From Mantis religiosa (Eukaryota; Arthropoda; Insecta; Mantodea; Mantidae): a stretch of DNA of 64,000 bases. The notes under the pieces are model-generated. The model searched no databases and was not told the DNA's origin. It saw only the letters and a list, made by a program, of their open reading frames with translations. Position numbers and translations under genes: made by a program. Shown piece after piece: positions 45,953 to 57,419 of the stretch. Numbering within the stretch: the stretch's first letter is position 1; the number at the start of each line of letters is the position of its first letter. The DNA is taken from NCBI GenBank assembly GCA_030765055.1, contig CM060958.1, positions 79,113,827 to 79,177,826 of the forward strand, in the 5' to 3' direction.

Positions 45953-46828
45953 GCGAGGGCTGTTAAATAAAGAATTATCATAATTTTTTACGGTCATAAT
46001 ATTTTGCACTAAAATTCAATCTTTAGCTTAATGTGAAACAAAGACGACGTAGTAGTTTCATAGTTGGTACGTGAGAACCAGGCAAGTTCAGACATATTCA
46101 GTATCGTCTACCGCTGCAATGGAGGTAACATGCACTTAATGTTGATGTTAGATGAACATCCGGAGTTTCTTTCAAACGTAATCACTGCTGATGAATCTTG
46201 GCTACATCATTTTGATGCTGAGAACAAACAGCAAAGCTCAGTGTGGAAATCTCCTTCATCAGCAACCCCCAGGAAAGCAAAATTGGTTGCTTTTGCTGGG
46301 AAAGTTATGGTCATCTCATTCTTTGATATTCAAGGAATGGTTTATCATCATGTTGTACCTTCACACACATTAGTAACTGGACAATACTACAGGGATGTCC
46401 TGAAAACATTGCAGGTCCATATCAGGCGCAAAAGATCACATTTCCTTGAAGCAGGTTGGATGCTGCACCACGATAATGCGCGGCCGCATATTGCCAATGT
46501 TGTTGCTGAATATCTTGCAAAAATCAACGTGAAGTGCATCCGTCACCCTACCTATAGTCCGGATTTAGACCCAAATGACTTTTTTCTATTCCCTAAATTG
46601 GAGAAACGCCTTCTTGGGAGGCATTATCCATCATCAGAAGCAGTGGTGAAGGCTGCGGAGGCGATTTTGTATGTTTTCTCAGAAAATGGTTTCCAACATG
46701 TCTTTAAAGACTGGCAGAAACTCTGGGACAAGTGCATCGCATTCACGGGAGACTATTTGAGAAGGACCATCAAAACTATGAGGACGAATAAAGTTACGCT
46801 GTAAAAAAAAATTATTGAACGGCCCTCC
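45953..46828 (+). mobile_element. Mariner family M3, copy B (deletion derivative)
   Basis: The left end is CGAGGGCTGTTAAATAAAGA (preceded by TG rather than TA); inward from the right it is GGAGGGCCGTTCAATAAT, with TA at 46829-46830. The length is 876 bp. It shares with copy A the junction that removes the transposase N-terminus, and additionally lacks a short CTCCTG(G)TTCCCGC segment of the 5' leader. Confidence 0.9.
46130..46804 (+). CDS. HTH-less mariner transposase, open frame with intact catalytic triad
   Basis: An open frame of 224 codons starts at ATG 46130, which lies at the deletion junction. The ancestral start ATGGAGGT at 46119 is out of frame. It contains the whole catalytic core: NVITADESWLHHFDAENKQQ (first Asp), GKVMVISFFDIQGMVYHHVV, LHHDNARPHIANVVAEYLAK (second Asp) and TYSPDLDPNDFFLFPKLEKR (third Asp, 34 residues later), then FQHVFKDWQKLWDKCIAFTG. 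The bipartite HTH DNA-binding domain is absent, so it could not bind its own TIRs. A lost T near 46759 shifts the last residues, so the tail differs from copies A and C. Whether it is expressed is unknown; a relic that happens to be open is the conservative reading. Confidence 0.7.
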   Translation: MHLMLMLDEHPEFLSNVITADESWLHHFDAENKQQSSVWKSPSSATPRKAKLVAFAGKVMVISFFDIQGMVYHHVVPSHTLVTGQYYRDVLKTLQVHIRRKRSHFLEAGWMLHHDNARPHIANVVAEYLAKINVKCIRHPTYSPDLDPNDFFLFPKLEKRLLGRHYPSSEAVVKAAEAILYVFSENGFQHVFKDWQKLWDKCIAFTGDYLRRTIKTMRTNKVTL

Positions 46829-48944
46829 TATATCTGTCATTTGTGATTCCTGTGAATTCCATTGGCTGAAGTGATGCGTTCATTGGTGCTTAGCACAGAT
46901 CCGAGAACAGCGTCAGTAGCCCTCTCACACTTACAAGAGTAATCAGTGCATTATCTGAGAGGTTTCTATTAACAAAGATAAAACCAAGGTAACCTTTTCC
47001 AGCAGCGCGACTATACCAATGCTCAGCTAAGTATAGCATATTTTATAATATTGTTTACTTCTCTCACATGGGGTTAATGCATGCCGTGGCTGTCTTATCG
47101 GTTCAGGACACCAGCTACAAACAAATGAAATGCAGGAAAAGGAGCTGACACCTGATAACAGTTGAAGACGCTGTCAAAGTCGTGTATGGGTGCTCACTTA
47201 TTTTATGGTTTATTTACAATGCTAAGTTGGTTTATGCCTTCAGCTCATGGATAATCGGTATATTACATCCGTAATAACACTCCTGTGACATAGTCTTTAT
47301 ATATAACCATAATGATTATCCATTTGTTGCAGAAATTACTATTCCATTCAATATAACAAATATCTTATTAAAAAGAAACGTTTTACTTTTTATTAATTGC
47401 GATTAAAAAACATATATGTGGAGCATACTGGCTTGAGTTTCATAGGAACTCAAATCAACTGAAAATGTATATAAATATAAATAAATAAATAAAAATTCAA
47501 GTTTCAAGTCAGGTCTAGCAGGAATAGGCACATTGATAATAACTTGATCTGGAGCACATCAATACAGTAGTGGTTTTAGTCTGCACATAAGTCTGAGTCC
47601 AGAAAGGGCGTAACAACTAGAATCAAATAATAATTCAATAAGGCAGTTCTAATGACATTGCTAAAGTTTAGACTCGTTCAGAAAAAACAGATTTCAATCT
47701 TAATAGGCCATAAATAAGTATGGATATGTCAGATCCCCATAGCTTTTATAGTTCCATTTCTGTCAAAATACAATTCTTAAAGAAACATCATCGTAACGTA
47801 AGAGTTGAAGCTTTCTCGGGAGAATTATTAATTAAGGCTTCGCGGGTGATCAGCCGTGTCAGGTTTATGAATGTCGAGCTTTCGGCCATTGTATTCTCCA
47901 TGGCCTTCATCAGGAGCTGAAGATCCTGATTCAGATCCTGAAGAAGGAGACTTATTATTTCGATTAGAATTTCCGTATTTAAATTTAAATGTAGTGTTTC
48001 ATAACACATTTTTGGTGCAGTCAAAAAGCATGCATTTTATTCCAAATAGAAGATCAGTGGTAGTTTATTCATGTCTATGAATACATAGATATAAAAATAA
48101 ATGATTGTGAAGAATGAAAGTCATGTGATTTTATCACTTTTTGTTGGTATTTCAGCGTAACGTAAGGTATGGAACTTAAACAGATACTAGTCTAATAGTT
48201 CACTTTAGCAGGTAATTTCATGGACTACTACTATCCCACCGTTTGTATGCATGATGTTTCCGCAGCGAATGCTAAAGCCTGCGAATTAGTATTTAATTTA
48301 AAACACCCTGACTAATTAATAACATTTCTGTTAATGCCGTGCGATTATGGCAGATGTAACGTGTTTTGTGTCGGCAAGGATTATGTTTTAACAGCAATCC
48401 TAGAGGAGGGATTATCTTTGTGTTGGGGCTAAGCAACCAGTCGCTTTTCGTTAATACTTTAAACGCCCTACAATGTGCTGTGAAAATGGGGACATGCTCT
48501 GCTAAAGGAAGAGCTTTGCTGCTAATATCACGGACTTAACCTAACGAGCACATAAAGTAAATGTAATTTAAGAGTCGTTCGGTAAAGTAGGTCGAGACAC
48601 TCAAGGAGTTTGGAGAAATAGAATATTCCACAGGGAAACGACAAGATTTGCGTGGCGTACTTAGTTATAACTCATAAATTATGTGGCGTGTCAGATATAT
48701 GGGGCGAACTCCACGAAAATCGACTACTTTAAAACACCTAAGTCCTTAGAGCCAGAAAAACACGCTGTTCTTAAACTTTCTGAGTAAACACAAGTGGTTT
48801 CAACAAACAAAATATATTACTACAATGAGTTTTAAGAAGTTAATCTTTGCGTGTGCTAATTGAGTTTTTCAAAGAATGTGAATCATAAATGAGAATCTAT
48901 GTGTAATAGTTTTCGCAACTTAAGGTAGAAGAATCAAGCGGGAT
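46829..48944. other. Gene-free stretch
   Basis: No gene was recognised. Minus-strand 47800-47960 has a TGATGAAGGCCATGGAGAAT / GGCCGAAAGCTCG arrangement that resembles the ends of some retroelements, but I could not tie it to a family. Confidence 0.4.
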
Positions 48945-49288
48945 GCCTCAGGCCGTTTCGTCTGTGGCCCGCATTCGGAAGGTCTGGGTTCGGTTCCCAT
49001 AGCCACCTACCTGACCCAAGGGTATTTTCGGGGGTTTTCCCAGATCGCCGGGCTAATTACATCCTCCCGAATTTCCTGTCCCTCCATTTCATCAGCATTA
49101 TCATTTCATATCTCTCACCTGGAGGTCTCTTTCAGGGTAGAAGTGTCGGCTTGCGTCTCAATTTCATGGCAGGAAGATATGCTCTTGGTGAAACTTCTTC
49201 CTCCAGTCGGACGGACTCCGGTCTCCGAACCCCCTCTGCTGGGATCGTTTCCGGACCATAGTAGGGTGGGATGCCTGTTGTTCTACCT
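48945..49288 (+). mobile_element. SINE3 copy, head and body
   Basis: The head has GCCTCAGGCCGTTTCGTCTG, GGCCCGCATTCGGAAGGTCT and GGGTTCGGTTCCCATAGCCA (box B). The body matches 28445-28878, with TTTCGGGGGTTTTCCCAGAT, TCCCGAATTTCCTGTCCCTC and CGGACTCCGGTCTCCGAACC. It runs directly into the tandem array of its own 3' part at 49289. Confidence 0.82.
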
Positions 49289-50742
49289 GCCGAGGAGTAA
49301 GAAGTGGGGACACTGCCCTCTGCACTGTCATGACTCCTTGGGACAGCCGCCTTCTGCATCCTCTTGCCTCGTACCTTCCTCCCGGGGGTGACTAAGTTTG
49401 GACCTCCATGTCGAATCCTCTCGCTAGCGTTGTCCAGTCCAGTTCAGTCCAAGGTAGAAGGAAGGTGGGGAAAAACCCTCACCAAAATTACTGTGCATGG
49501 CATCCCATAATGGATGTTCAGTTCCATCTGCCGGGGAGTTTACAATTGGTAATAAGTGGAGACACTCCCCTCTGCACTGTCGTGGCTCCTTGGGACAGCC
49601 GCCTTCTGTATTCTCTTGGCTCGTCCTTCCTCCCGGGGATGACCAGGTTTGGACCTCCATGCCGAATCCACTCCGTAGCGTAATCCAGTCCAATCCAATG
49701 TATACTCTTCCACAAGAGAGAAAGTCTCCGAAGGACGAGACGCAGGGGGTTGGCCGAAGGTCCCCACACCCTCCCTGGACAGGTTTATGACACCCCAATT
49801 CAAAACCATTCTGACGGCTTCTACTTTTGTGAATGAATCTTCTCGGCTTTAATGTACAGAGTGAATAGGGTGCATGTTTTTTAACGGTCTGCTCCTTGTG
49901 TAGCAAGCGTTCTCTGCTACACACATTCGCTGTCCTTGTCCCACAGCACATTCCGTACAGGCATTTTCTTTGCGTTGCTATACTATAGAAGGAATGTGGG
50001 GGAAAAACCTGACCAAAATAACTGTGCATGGCATCCCATAATGGATGTTCAGTTGTACCTGTTGGAGAGTTTACAACTGGTAGTAAGTGGGGACACTCCC
50101 CTCTGCACTGTCGTGGCTCCTTGGTACAGCCGCCTTCTGCATCCTCTTGCCTCATCCGTCCTATTGGGGGTGTAATGTGTAGTGTTTAACGCCCGTTTTT
50201 ACTACATACGGCACCGCAGGCGGTGACACTGGTATTCCACGAGATGAAGATGGAGCACCGGTGGATTGAGATGGCGGGGGAAACCGAAGGTCTCGGAAAA
50301 GCCCGCCCCAGCGCCATGTTGTCAACCACAAATCTCGCTTTGAGGTCACCTGGGCTCTCTGAGGTGACCAAGTTTGGACCTCCATGCCGAATCCAGTCCA
50401 TTCCAGTCTAGTCCAGTCCAAGGTAGAAGGAAAGTGGTAAAAACCCCTGACTAAAATAACTGTGCATGGCGTCCCATAATGGATATTCAGTTCTACCTGC
50501 CGGGGAGTTTACAGCTAGTAATAAGTGGGGACACTCTCCTCTGCACTGTCGTGGCTCCTTGGGACAGCGCCTTCTGCATCTACTTGCCTCGTACCTTCCT
50601 GCCGGGGGTGACAAAGTTTGGGCCACCATGGCGAATGCACTCCGTAGCGTAGTCCAATCCAGTCCAGTCCAAGGTAGAAGGGAAGTGGAGAAAAAACCCT
50701 GACCAAAATAACTGTGCATGGCTTTCCATAATGGATGTTCAG
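49289..50742 (+). repeat. Tandem array of a ~240-bp SINE3 tail unit
   Basis: The unit runs from CTGCC(G/T)(A/G)GGAG through GCACTGTCGTGGCTCCTTGG, GCCGCCTTCTGCATCC, TTTGGACCTCCATGCCGAAT, a (TCCAG)n-like patch, and ACCAAAATAACTGTGCATGG to CATAATGGATGTTCAGTT. Units start near 49289, 49528, 50057 and 50499. The second is interrupted by about 275 bp of unrelated sequence (49690-49965) and the third by a SINE2 fragment (50171-50352). Open frames on both strands follow the unit and are not genes. Confidence 0.85.
50171..50352 (-). mobile_element. SINE2 fragment within the tandem array
   Basis: Minus-strand SINE2 body (GTAGTGTTTAACGCCCGTTT on plus at the 3' end, GATGGAGCACCGGTGGATTG, TGAGGTCACCTGG). 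The tRNA-like head is lost after GGTCACCTGGG. The host unit resumes as GAGGTGACCAAGTTTGG after 50360. Confidence 0.85.
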
Positions 50743-52648
50743 TTATGATGAGAGTAATTCTAACAAAACTCAGAATGAGGCTGGCATTTTGGATGTCATG
50801 AGTTCGATTCTCTTCGGGTCCCACTCTAACTTTCGTAATTTTGGGGGTTTTCCTTGACATGAGCCAAATGTTTAGGTAGTTTCCTTTCTACCAGAAATTT
50901 CCATTATTTCTTTTCAACTGTGTACCAGGCCACGGCGGTCGGTGTGTTGCAGCAGGACGTTGAACTTTCGGTATGGAAACACCTGTCTTTCGCTTGCCGT
51001 CAGTTCAATCCTTCTCCAGAGGTTGGAAGCATAAAGGCCTTACGAGACTCAATTACTGCAAGCCCATGTGTTTGGCTACTCCTAAAGTCAGCCTAATTTT
51101 GAGACATTCTTAGTGCTAGCTAAAGCCCATTAAAGTGGTACTTTTATTTATCTAACAATATAAATATTACAGCGTTTATTAAGTCTTTATCGTATTTAGA
51201 AAGATTGTATAGGATATTCAATCTTAGTCCACATCGCTAACTGTAAACGTAGTTATATTTGCGGCATAATATGGAGATTAGGCAGCAGTCATAATGGTTC
51301 ATAATTCCGTTATTATCTCTGAAGCAGCGCACTCCAGAACTTGTCTACTATGCTGACAGGGGAATATCACATCTTGTTTATATAACCTACAGAAGGAAAC
51401 TTCAGAGAGTTACTGTCATATGCACACATAGACGGAAAACAGTTGCTCTCCTTGCGGAAAACTTGTCTTAAACGTGTATCTATGTTCCTGGGCTTATATG
51501 AAATTGGTATTTTAGCATTAATCTAGACCTCTGTGTTTACAGGGGCATGTACAGAACATTAAACATATATGTTTAATGGCAAATGAATTCTGGGGTGGAC
51601 CTCGAAGTTCTGTTCATTCTAAATGACTTTTGCATAAGTCATAAACTGTGAAATATTGACGAAACCTTACTATTCGAAAACCTAGAACTCGTTAAAGTCC
51701 ACACATATTTTAAAATACCTACATTTGTTGGGGAAGGGGGACGAACCACTTCGGTGAAATTCCTTGTTATTCGAGTTTTACAATACATATACTTTTTTAA
51801 ATGGGATGTAATTATCTTCTTTTTTGTTTTATTCTTACACATTTTTATCCATCTACTTTATACTAATCGAGATGAATATTTGCATAAATGATCTCGTTGG
51901 GAATTTTCTTGTATGTGCAAGAAAAACATCATGTAACAAGCCTTAAGCGTCAGTGAAATCTTTAATAGGATTGTTATCACAGTTCCTAATCGAGAATGCT
52001 GTTGCGGTTTTGGTTGCAACAGTAAATGTTTAAGATATTTTCTTGACAAATAAAATTTATAGCATCTAATTTCGGCGAATAGATGTGAAATCCTCATAAC
52101 TATATAAAAAATACCTTTCCTGTTTTTTTATAATTTTACAACAGATTACTTTAGAAATTATATATTTAGTTTCAATAATTTAAACTTTATAAATATGTAG
52201 AGTTACTTTTCAAAATGTTAATATTATTTTTATAAAAGGTCTTTGCCAAACCTAAATAATATGTTCTAAATTTAACTTTGCATTAAAAATGTTCTCCTTC
52301 TGGATGTTAGCTATTACATATTTGCCAAGTTTCTATCGTCCCTGACTAATACTTCAAGGACGAATGAGTAAGCTGTGTTCAGGATGATCATATCATTATA
52401 ATGAGTCAGGAAAGGCGGAGCCTTACGCAACTTCCCTGTGAAATTTCTATTGATAACCATCACTTAATTTGCGTAAACATAATCACATAAAAACGCTGGG
52501 ACCAAAATATTATTTGTAGAAACAAAACACTTTCATCCTGTTACAACAATGCTATTTCCCAACACTAGCCTTGAGCTGCATTTGGTAGGATGAGCTCATA
52601 ACAGTTGACAATCTGACGTGTGACATATAGTGAAATCGCCAGCATTAT
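50743..52648. other. Gene-free stretch
   Basis: No gene was recognised. 50760-50830 contains a weak box B-like segment (ATGAGTTCGATTCTCTTCGG) and may be another SINE remnant. Confidence 0.4.
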
Positions 52649-52850
52649 ACAGTAAAACCTGAATAAAGCGGATCACTTATATTCCGGAAAAATGAAAAAT
52701 AAATTTCGGAACGCAGCTATTTCCCATGTCAAATTTTACTCCAAGCCGGAACTCCTAATAACATTATACTCCTAATTCGGAAACGGAAATATTTTTCGGG
52801 AACTGTTTGCGTAAATAACCTGATTAAAACGGATTACTCTATTGCCCAAT
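52649..52850 (+). mobile_element. Possible pogo/Tigger-like terminal region
   Basis: After a TA, the sequence CAGTAAAACCTGAATAAAGC, GGATCACTTATATTCCGGAA resembles the termini of pogo/Tigger DNA transposons (CAGTA(G/A)AACCT...). A related CCTGATTAAAACGGATTACT recurs at about 52820. No transposase or opposite end was identified. Confidence 0.35.
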
Positions 52851-53067
52851 TCACCAACAGATGTTAAGACTTAACACCAGTTTAGCAATAGTTAAAACAA
52901 AAATTGTATTTCACCAACAAGTGTTAGCGTAACACACGTGTTAAATCTCTTGTTAAACAAACAAGCCAAATTTCTGATGTTAAGTCCTTAACAATTGTAA
53001 ATAGTCAAGATGGCGGGCATAAACTCAGCTGTTGATGTCTATTTTCTATATTTAAGACCTTCTAAAT

Positions 53068-53236
53068 GGCATTCGTAATAGAGTACGACCTATGGGGAGA
53101 AATGATTTTGTGGATTTATCACAAAACAATTTTCTACAAAGGTATAGACTGTCAAAACAAGTTGCTATGAAGGTTATTGCGGAAGTACAAGGGAGGTTAG
53201 AACATGCATCGAAGGGAATATGCCGATCTCGCCTTT
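53068..53236 (+). pseudogene. Harbinger-like transposase N-terminal fragment
   Basis: The frame reads GIRNRVRPMGRNDFVDLS, QNNFLQRYRLSKQVAMKVIA and EVQGRLEHASKG. The 'RxRxxPMxxxxxxxFxxRYRLSKxxxxxxxxxxxxxL' pattern is that of the N-terminal region of PIF/Harbinger transposases and HARBI1-type proteins. The catalytic DDE domain is absent. The reading frame enters the tandem repeat region at 53196 and ends there. Confidence 0.6.
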
Positions 53237-53705
53237 GCTTCAAGTATTAATAACTTTGCGATTTTATTTTTCACTGAATTATGTGGATAATACATTGTCC
53301 ACCTGCCGTCTTGAAACGTTCAAGTCACGTTCCTTCTTCGCTCCTCGTTTTAAATTTACGTAATACTAAGTTAGAACATGCATTGAAAGGAATATGCCGA
53401 TCTCTCCTTTGCTTCAAGTATTAATAACTTTGCGATTTTATAATTCACTGAATTATGTGGATAATGCATTGTCAACGCTCAAGCCACTTGCCCTTCTTCG
53501 CTCCTCGTTTTAAATTTACGTATTACTGAGTTAGAACTTGCATCGTAAGGAATATGCCGATCTCGCCTTTGCTTCAAGTATTAGTAACTTTGCGATTTTA
53601 TAATTCACTAAATTATGTGAGTAATACACTGTCCACCTCCCGTCTTGAAAAGTTGAAGACACTTGTCCTTATCCGCACCTCGTTTTAAATTTACGTAATA
53701 CTGAC
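53196..53705. repeat. Three tandem ~170-bp direct repeats
   Basis: Units begin GTTAGAACATGCATCGAAGG (53196), GTTAGAACATGCATTGAAAG (about 53370) and GTTAGAACTTGCATCGTAAG (about 53531). Each contains GGAATATGCCGATCTC, TTTGCTTCAAGTATTA, ATAACTTTGCGATTTTAT and CGCTCCTCGTTTTAAATTTA. Lengths are about 174, 161 and 173 bp. The first unit overlaps the end of the transposase fragment and the last overlaps the 3' end of the Myb-like frame. Confidence 0.9.
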
Positions 53706-53919
53706 GAAGTTGTTTGGTGCTTGTAGTAGTGACACATGAATTTGAATTAAATTCATTTCCAATATTTTTCCACGTGACATCTTTCTCTTTTACATTCACC
53801 GCATCCGTCCTTTTATTTTCCACTATATCCTTACACTTCGCTACCAATTGAATTAAAAATTCTTTCCCCATCGATGAGAAATTTGACGGTTTTTGTTTAA
53901 GATTTTGTTCACCCGCCAT
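53608..53919 (-). CDS. Myb/SANT-like accessory protein of a Harbinger element, probably truncated
   Basis: The 103-codon frame starts MAGEQNLKQKPSNFSSMGKE at 53919. The SSMGKEFLIQLVAKCKDIVE, NKRTDAVNVKEKDVTWKNIG, NEFNS and LRQYYVNLKRGADKDK segments have the helix and Trp pattern of the Myb/SANT-like DNA-binding domain found in Harbinger Myb-like proteins and zeste-like regulators. In such elements this protein helps bring the transposase to the ends. The usual acidic or coiled C-terminus is missing; after ADKDK the frame runs into the tandem repeat unit, so it is probably truncated. The domain itself is uninterrupted. Confidence 0.65.
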   Translation of the reverse strand: MAGEQNLKQKPSNFSSMGKEFLIQLVAKCKDIVENKRTDAVNVKEKDVTWKNIGNEFNSNSCVTTTSTKQLRQYYVNLKRGADKDKCLQLFKTGGGQCITHII

Positions 53920-53960
53920 TTTTTGTCAGCTGTGTGCACTGTGCAGACGAAATCCAAAGC

Positions 53961-56900
53961 AAAAGCGCATCACAGTACGTTTAGAAAATAATGCGACTCA
54001 TTCATAGTCTTCTATAGCGGTAATATTTACATGATTCAATGCCATGACTGGGAATTTTTAAAGTTTACTTTATCCATCCAAAACTTTCATGCTTGTTTTC
54101 CGAAGTATGCGATTGCAAAACCTCTCGATTTTTCTGCTACACTTTGGATAAAAAAGGGTATCTTATTTTCGAGTAAATATGGTATATACAAATGTAAAAA
54201 AAATTAACCCAATATATTGTACCTTTTGTATATTAAATATAATTTCAGTTTTTGAAGAAAGTTTAATTCTTCGCTTTAAGGCCAATCTGCATTATCAAAA
54301 CGGGGAAAAGGTAGGTTTAAACAGGAAAGGAGATGCTTCACCTGTCAAGTTTGAACTCCCTAAATGAGAAATGAAACTCATAGGTATTTTGCAGTTTTTG
54401 TTAAAGGTCAAGACCTCTTCTTCTAATTAAATTTCTGCATGACAAGTGAACTAAAAGAGGTAGGAAAATTCTAGGTAGAGAAAAATAGCTGCATTTGATT
54501 TGAACATGTATATGGCATTATTAATTTCCTCATCTCACGTTTATTTGTTTAATATTTTTTATATTTCCCTTATGAAGCTGATACTCGCAGCTGTCAGAAC
54601 TGTTTGAACAGAAGAGTGTAAATGACATTTTCTATAAATGTACGAAATTGATAGGAATTCTAGTATGACGCAGCCCCTGTCACCTAGGGATACTAGACGA
54701 CATATAACTTGATACCAGAAATACATTAACATAAACAAAGCAATAAATATAAATAAATGACGTATACCAGAATAGATACATGCCATAATACTAGCATATA
54801 CTCCGGAGACCGTCACAGTGACAAGGCCACTCTACGAAGGTCAGTACACTCCCTTTGCAATCCCTGTAAACAAACAAACCTACTCTATTGTCTGTTTTGC
54901 CCTCAAGACAAATTTGACGCCTCCCAGTCAGAAACCAACCCATTGTTAAAATCTCATGCGTGCTTCTGACAACAAGCTATAAGATTTTGACCGACTCGCA
55001 GACGCATGTTTTCGCATAAATTTTTGCATGCGGACCATTAGAGAAAGCGTCTCTGATGTTAGGTCCGAAACTGGAAATTCTGAACACTGATCTCAAGTGG
55101 GGATAGTTACCAGCCAGTAGAAAATTGATATTTGTTCATGTGATTTTGCATACTCCGAGAAATACCTAGAGTGGCGGTAATTCAAAGTGATGGCGGAAAG
55201 TAGGTTTTGGCTAATAAGAACACTTCGGTCTTGAGTTCTACGTGAGACGGACGCGTATTCGGCGCCGCCTAAGAAGTATACCTTCGCGCCATGCACAGAG
55301 AAAAAGTGCAATATCTAACAATCTCTCCAGTGAGAGCTAGCGCAAAGAATAATATATAGGGAAGACGATAAATATATCCGGTTCGACAACACAGTGCTAC
55401 TGCCCCTGCTCTTCACATCACAATATTGACAGTGACGCTAAACACAGCAACCACACCGACGACGATCTTACGGTGGCGAGCAAGGCAGCCTAAGGAGCAA
55501 AGGAGCCTATTAAACTTCTGTCTACCAGATTCGAGGTGTCATCATTCAACCCACAGCCAGTCAGGACGCAGCCACTCCTGAAGTTACAGATGAGAGTTCT
55601 CATGCGTGATCTACATGTCACCTCGAACCGATTACAGTCTCCCTTTCCTTAACCTCCTCACGCCACCGATCCTTAATTGCGAGGTGTTGAGCACAAGGGA
55701 GAGCTCGGCGTGGTTCGCTATGGGCCGGACCGCCTCAAGTACTAACTAAAAGCTCTCCCCTACATAAAAATGTATATTCAATACTCATATTGCCAGGCCA
55801 TAGATCGGTGTATAAAGTATTGTGTGCACACAATGGGGAAGGGGTTTCGTTTTAAAACTCCCGCCTTATTTACACATGAGTGATAGGAGCATGTTCTATA
55901 GTGATTGCATACCTGGTCATACGTTATATTGAAAGTGGTGTTCATTTACATTAAGACACTGCTGACATTTCTGGATGAAATTTCAATCCACACACATATA
56001 GGCCACAATTGGTAATTTTCATAATATCTGTTTTTATATTATCCTTATCTGATCTCTTTGTGCAAGCGCTAAGTTTTGGTATGCATTTCAGTCGATTAAT
56101 AGGAACAATGTATTGTAATTCACACGGAACAAAGATATCTTTAATATACTTTTATTTATGAGGTGTATTAGGATGAAATTTCAACGTCTAGATCGCAAAA
56201 ATATGTCTATTAATTTCAGTGTTTACAGCTGAATCGGGATAATGACTTGCCTGGAATATATTGAGATCACTACAGTACAAACAAGATATGTCGCATCTAT
56301 GCCCCGGGTAGAAAAGAAACTTAGGCACAATCAAGGCCGAAAATAGTCTTACCGTAACTCACGTGCACTCATATTATCTATCGTTATACGTGGTCTTGCG
56401 AAGCCTTGGGCATTTCATTGCTTGCTTTAGCCGGGATTCTCCCTTGATCTACAAAAGAATTGCACCAATAACCACAATTGGTGTTAGAACATGACATAGA
56501 AACGATCTGGATCGTATGTGTATTCAACTTTTCATACAGTCTTCGTATCAAGACTGGTAGTCATGCCTTGTCGGCTATTGTAGGATACGCCTTCTGAAAG
56601 GGAATATGATCAGAATGAGGGCCCAGGTTAGCGAAATGTGTAATATGTAGGTGTGAGAACATTCTCAGAGGGGGGAGGAAATTAAAGCTTGAATGGAATT
56701 CATTAAATACATAGTAAATCAGTACTTTATAGGAAAAACAAACAGTACATAGTTCGTCTACCCCACTTTAATGAAATCTTTTTATCTAATATTTTTCTAT
56801 AAAAGTACTTTTAGGCAGAGCCATTGCAATTACTATGCTGCTCGCAAAAGTTATGGCATATGAACGCTGGCCAACGCTCAAACGGAGCGCTGTTGGCAAG

Positions 56901-57419
56901 CGTAGTACGTCTACCGCAGAGGTTCCCTGTACATACGAGCAGTTTTACCTGCCAGCAAAGGTTTTGGCTATTTTACCCATAATTAAATAACACATTAGGT
57001 ATTCCTAAAACGTTAAAATCATACATTTACACACGTCACAGCAGTGGAACAGGAAGTACAGTTTCCAATCCAGTAACTCGCTTTCCGACTTCATGGATCT
57101 TTCCCGGAGATAGAATACCGTCACGCTCCCTTTTTCTAAGGATGAAGCTGCCTCACTACAAATTCGTGACACTGTGTGCACACTACCTACACCACAAGGT
57201 TACAGGGTTAATTGCTGGGATTTTGAAACATCTACAGTTGCCCTATATCCTGGATTGGAGAGCTTTCGTAAAAACTTGTTCACATGAAATAAAATTCTTC
57301 TGCGCTGAGAATGAATCACTTCACGTTTGGTGATCGAAAAATCACTTGTCCCAGCTTCGAGAGACATGCTCACGTACTCGGATCACAAACACTGTAAAAA
57401 AGTTATGTATACAACAATA
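53961..57419. other. Long stretch without genes; a possible LTR-like module
   Basis: No gene was recognised in 3.4 kb. About 55110-55560 has an LTR-like look: a TATA-like AATATATAGGG near 55352, a GC-richer transcribed part, and TATTAAACTTCTGTCTACC near 55510. It has no recognisable ends. The remainder is unassigned. Confidence 0.35.

Larger units (their letters stand above)
52850..53960. mobile_element. PIF/Harbinger-like element remains
   Basis: Contains, in convergent orientation, an N-terminal piece of a Harbinger-type transposase (plus, 53068-53236) and a Myb/SANT-like accessory protein (minus, 53608-53919), the two proteins such elements normally encode. The left end carries AATTCACCAACAGATGTTAA and repeated GTTAA-rich subterminal motifs. 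The right end was not recognised. Most of the transposase is missing, and three direct repeats occupy the space. Confidence 0.6.

Noticed and set aside
47788..48024. Possible retroelement 3' end (GATGAAGGCCATGGAG ... GGCCGAAAGCTCG on the minus strand)
   Set aside because: The phrase resembles ends of some LINE or Penelope-type elements, but no reverse transcriptase, tail or target duplication is present, so I did not annotate it as an element.
49424..50860. 243- and 150-codon minus-strand frames and several overlapping frames
   Set aside because: They follow the tandem SINE-tail array; the same peptides recur with each repeat unit and carry no domain.
54559..54816. 85-codon minus-strand frame with a hydrophobic segment
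   Set aside because: A hydrophobic stretch alone is expected by chance in AT-rich DNA; no start context, partner exon or family signal was seen.
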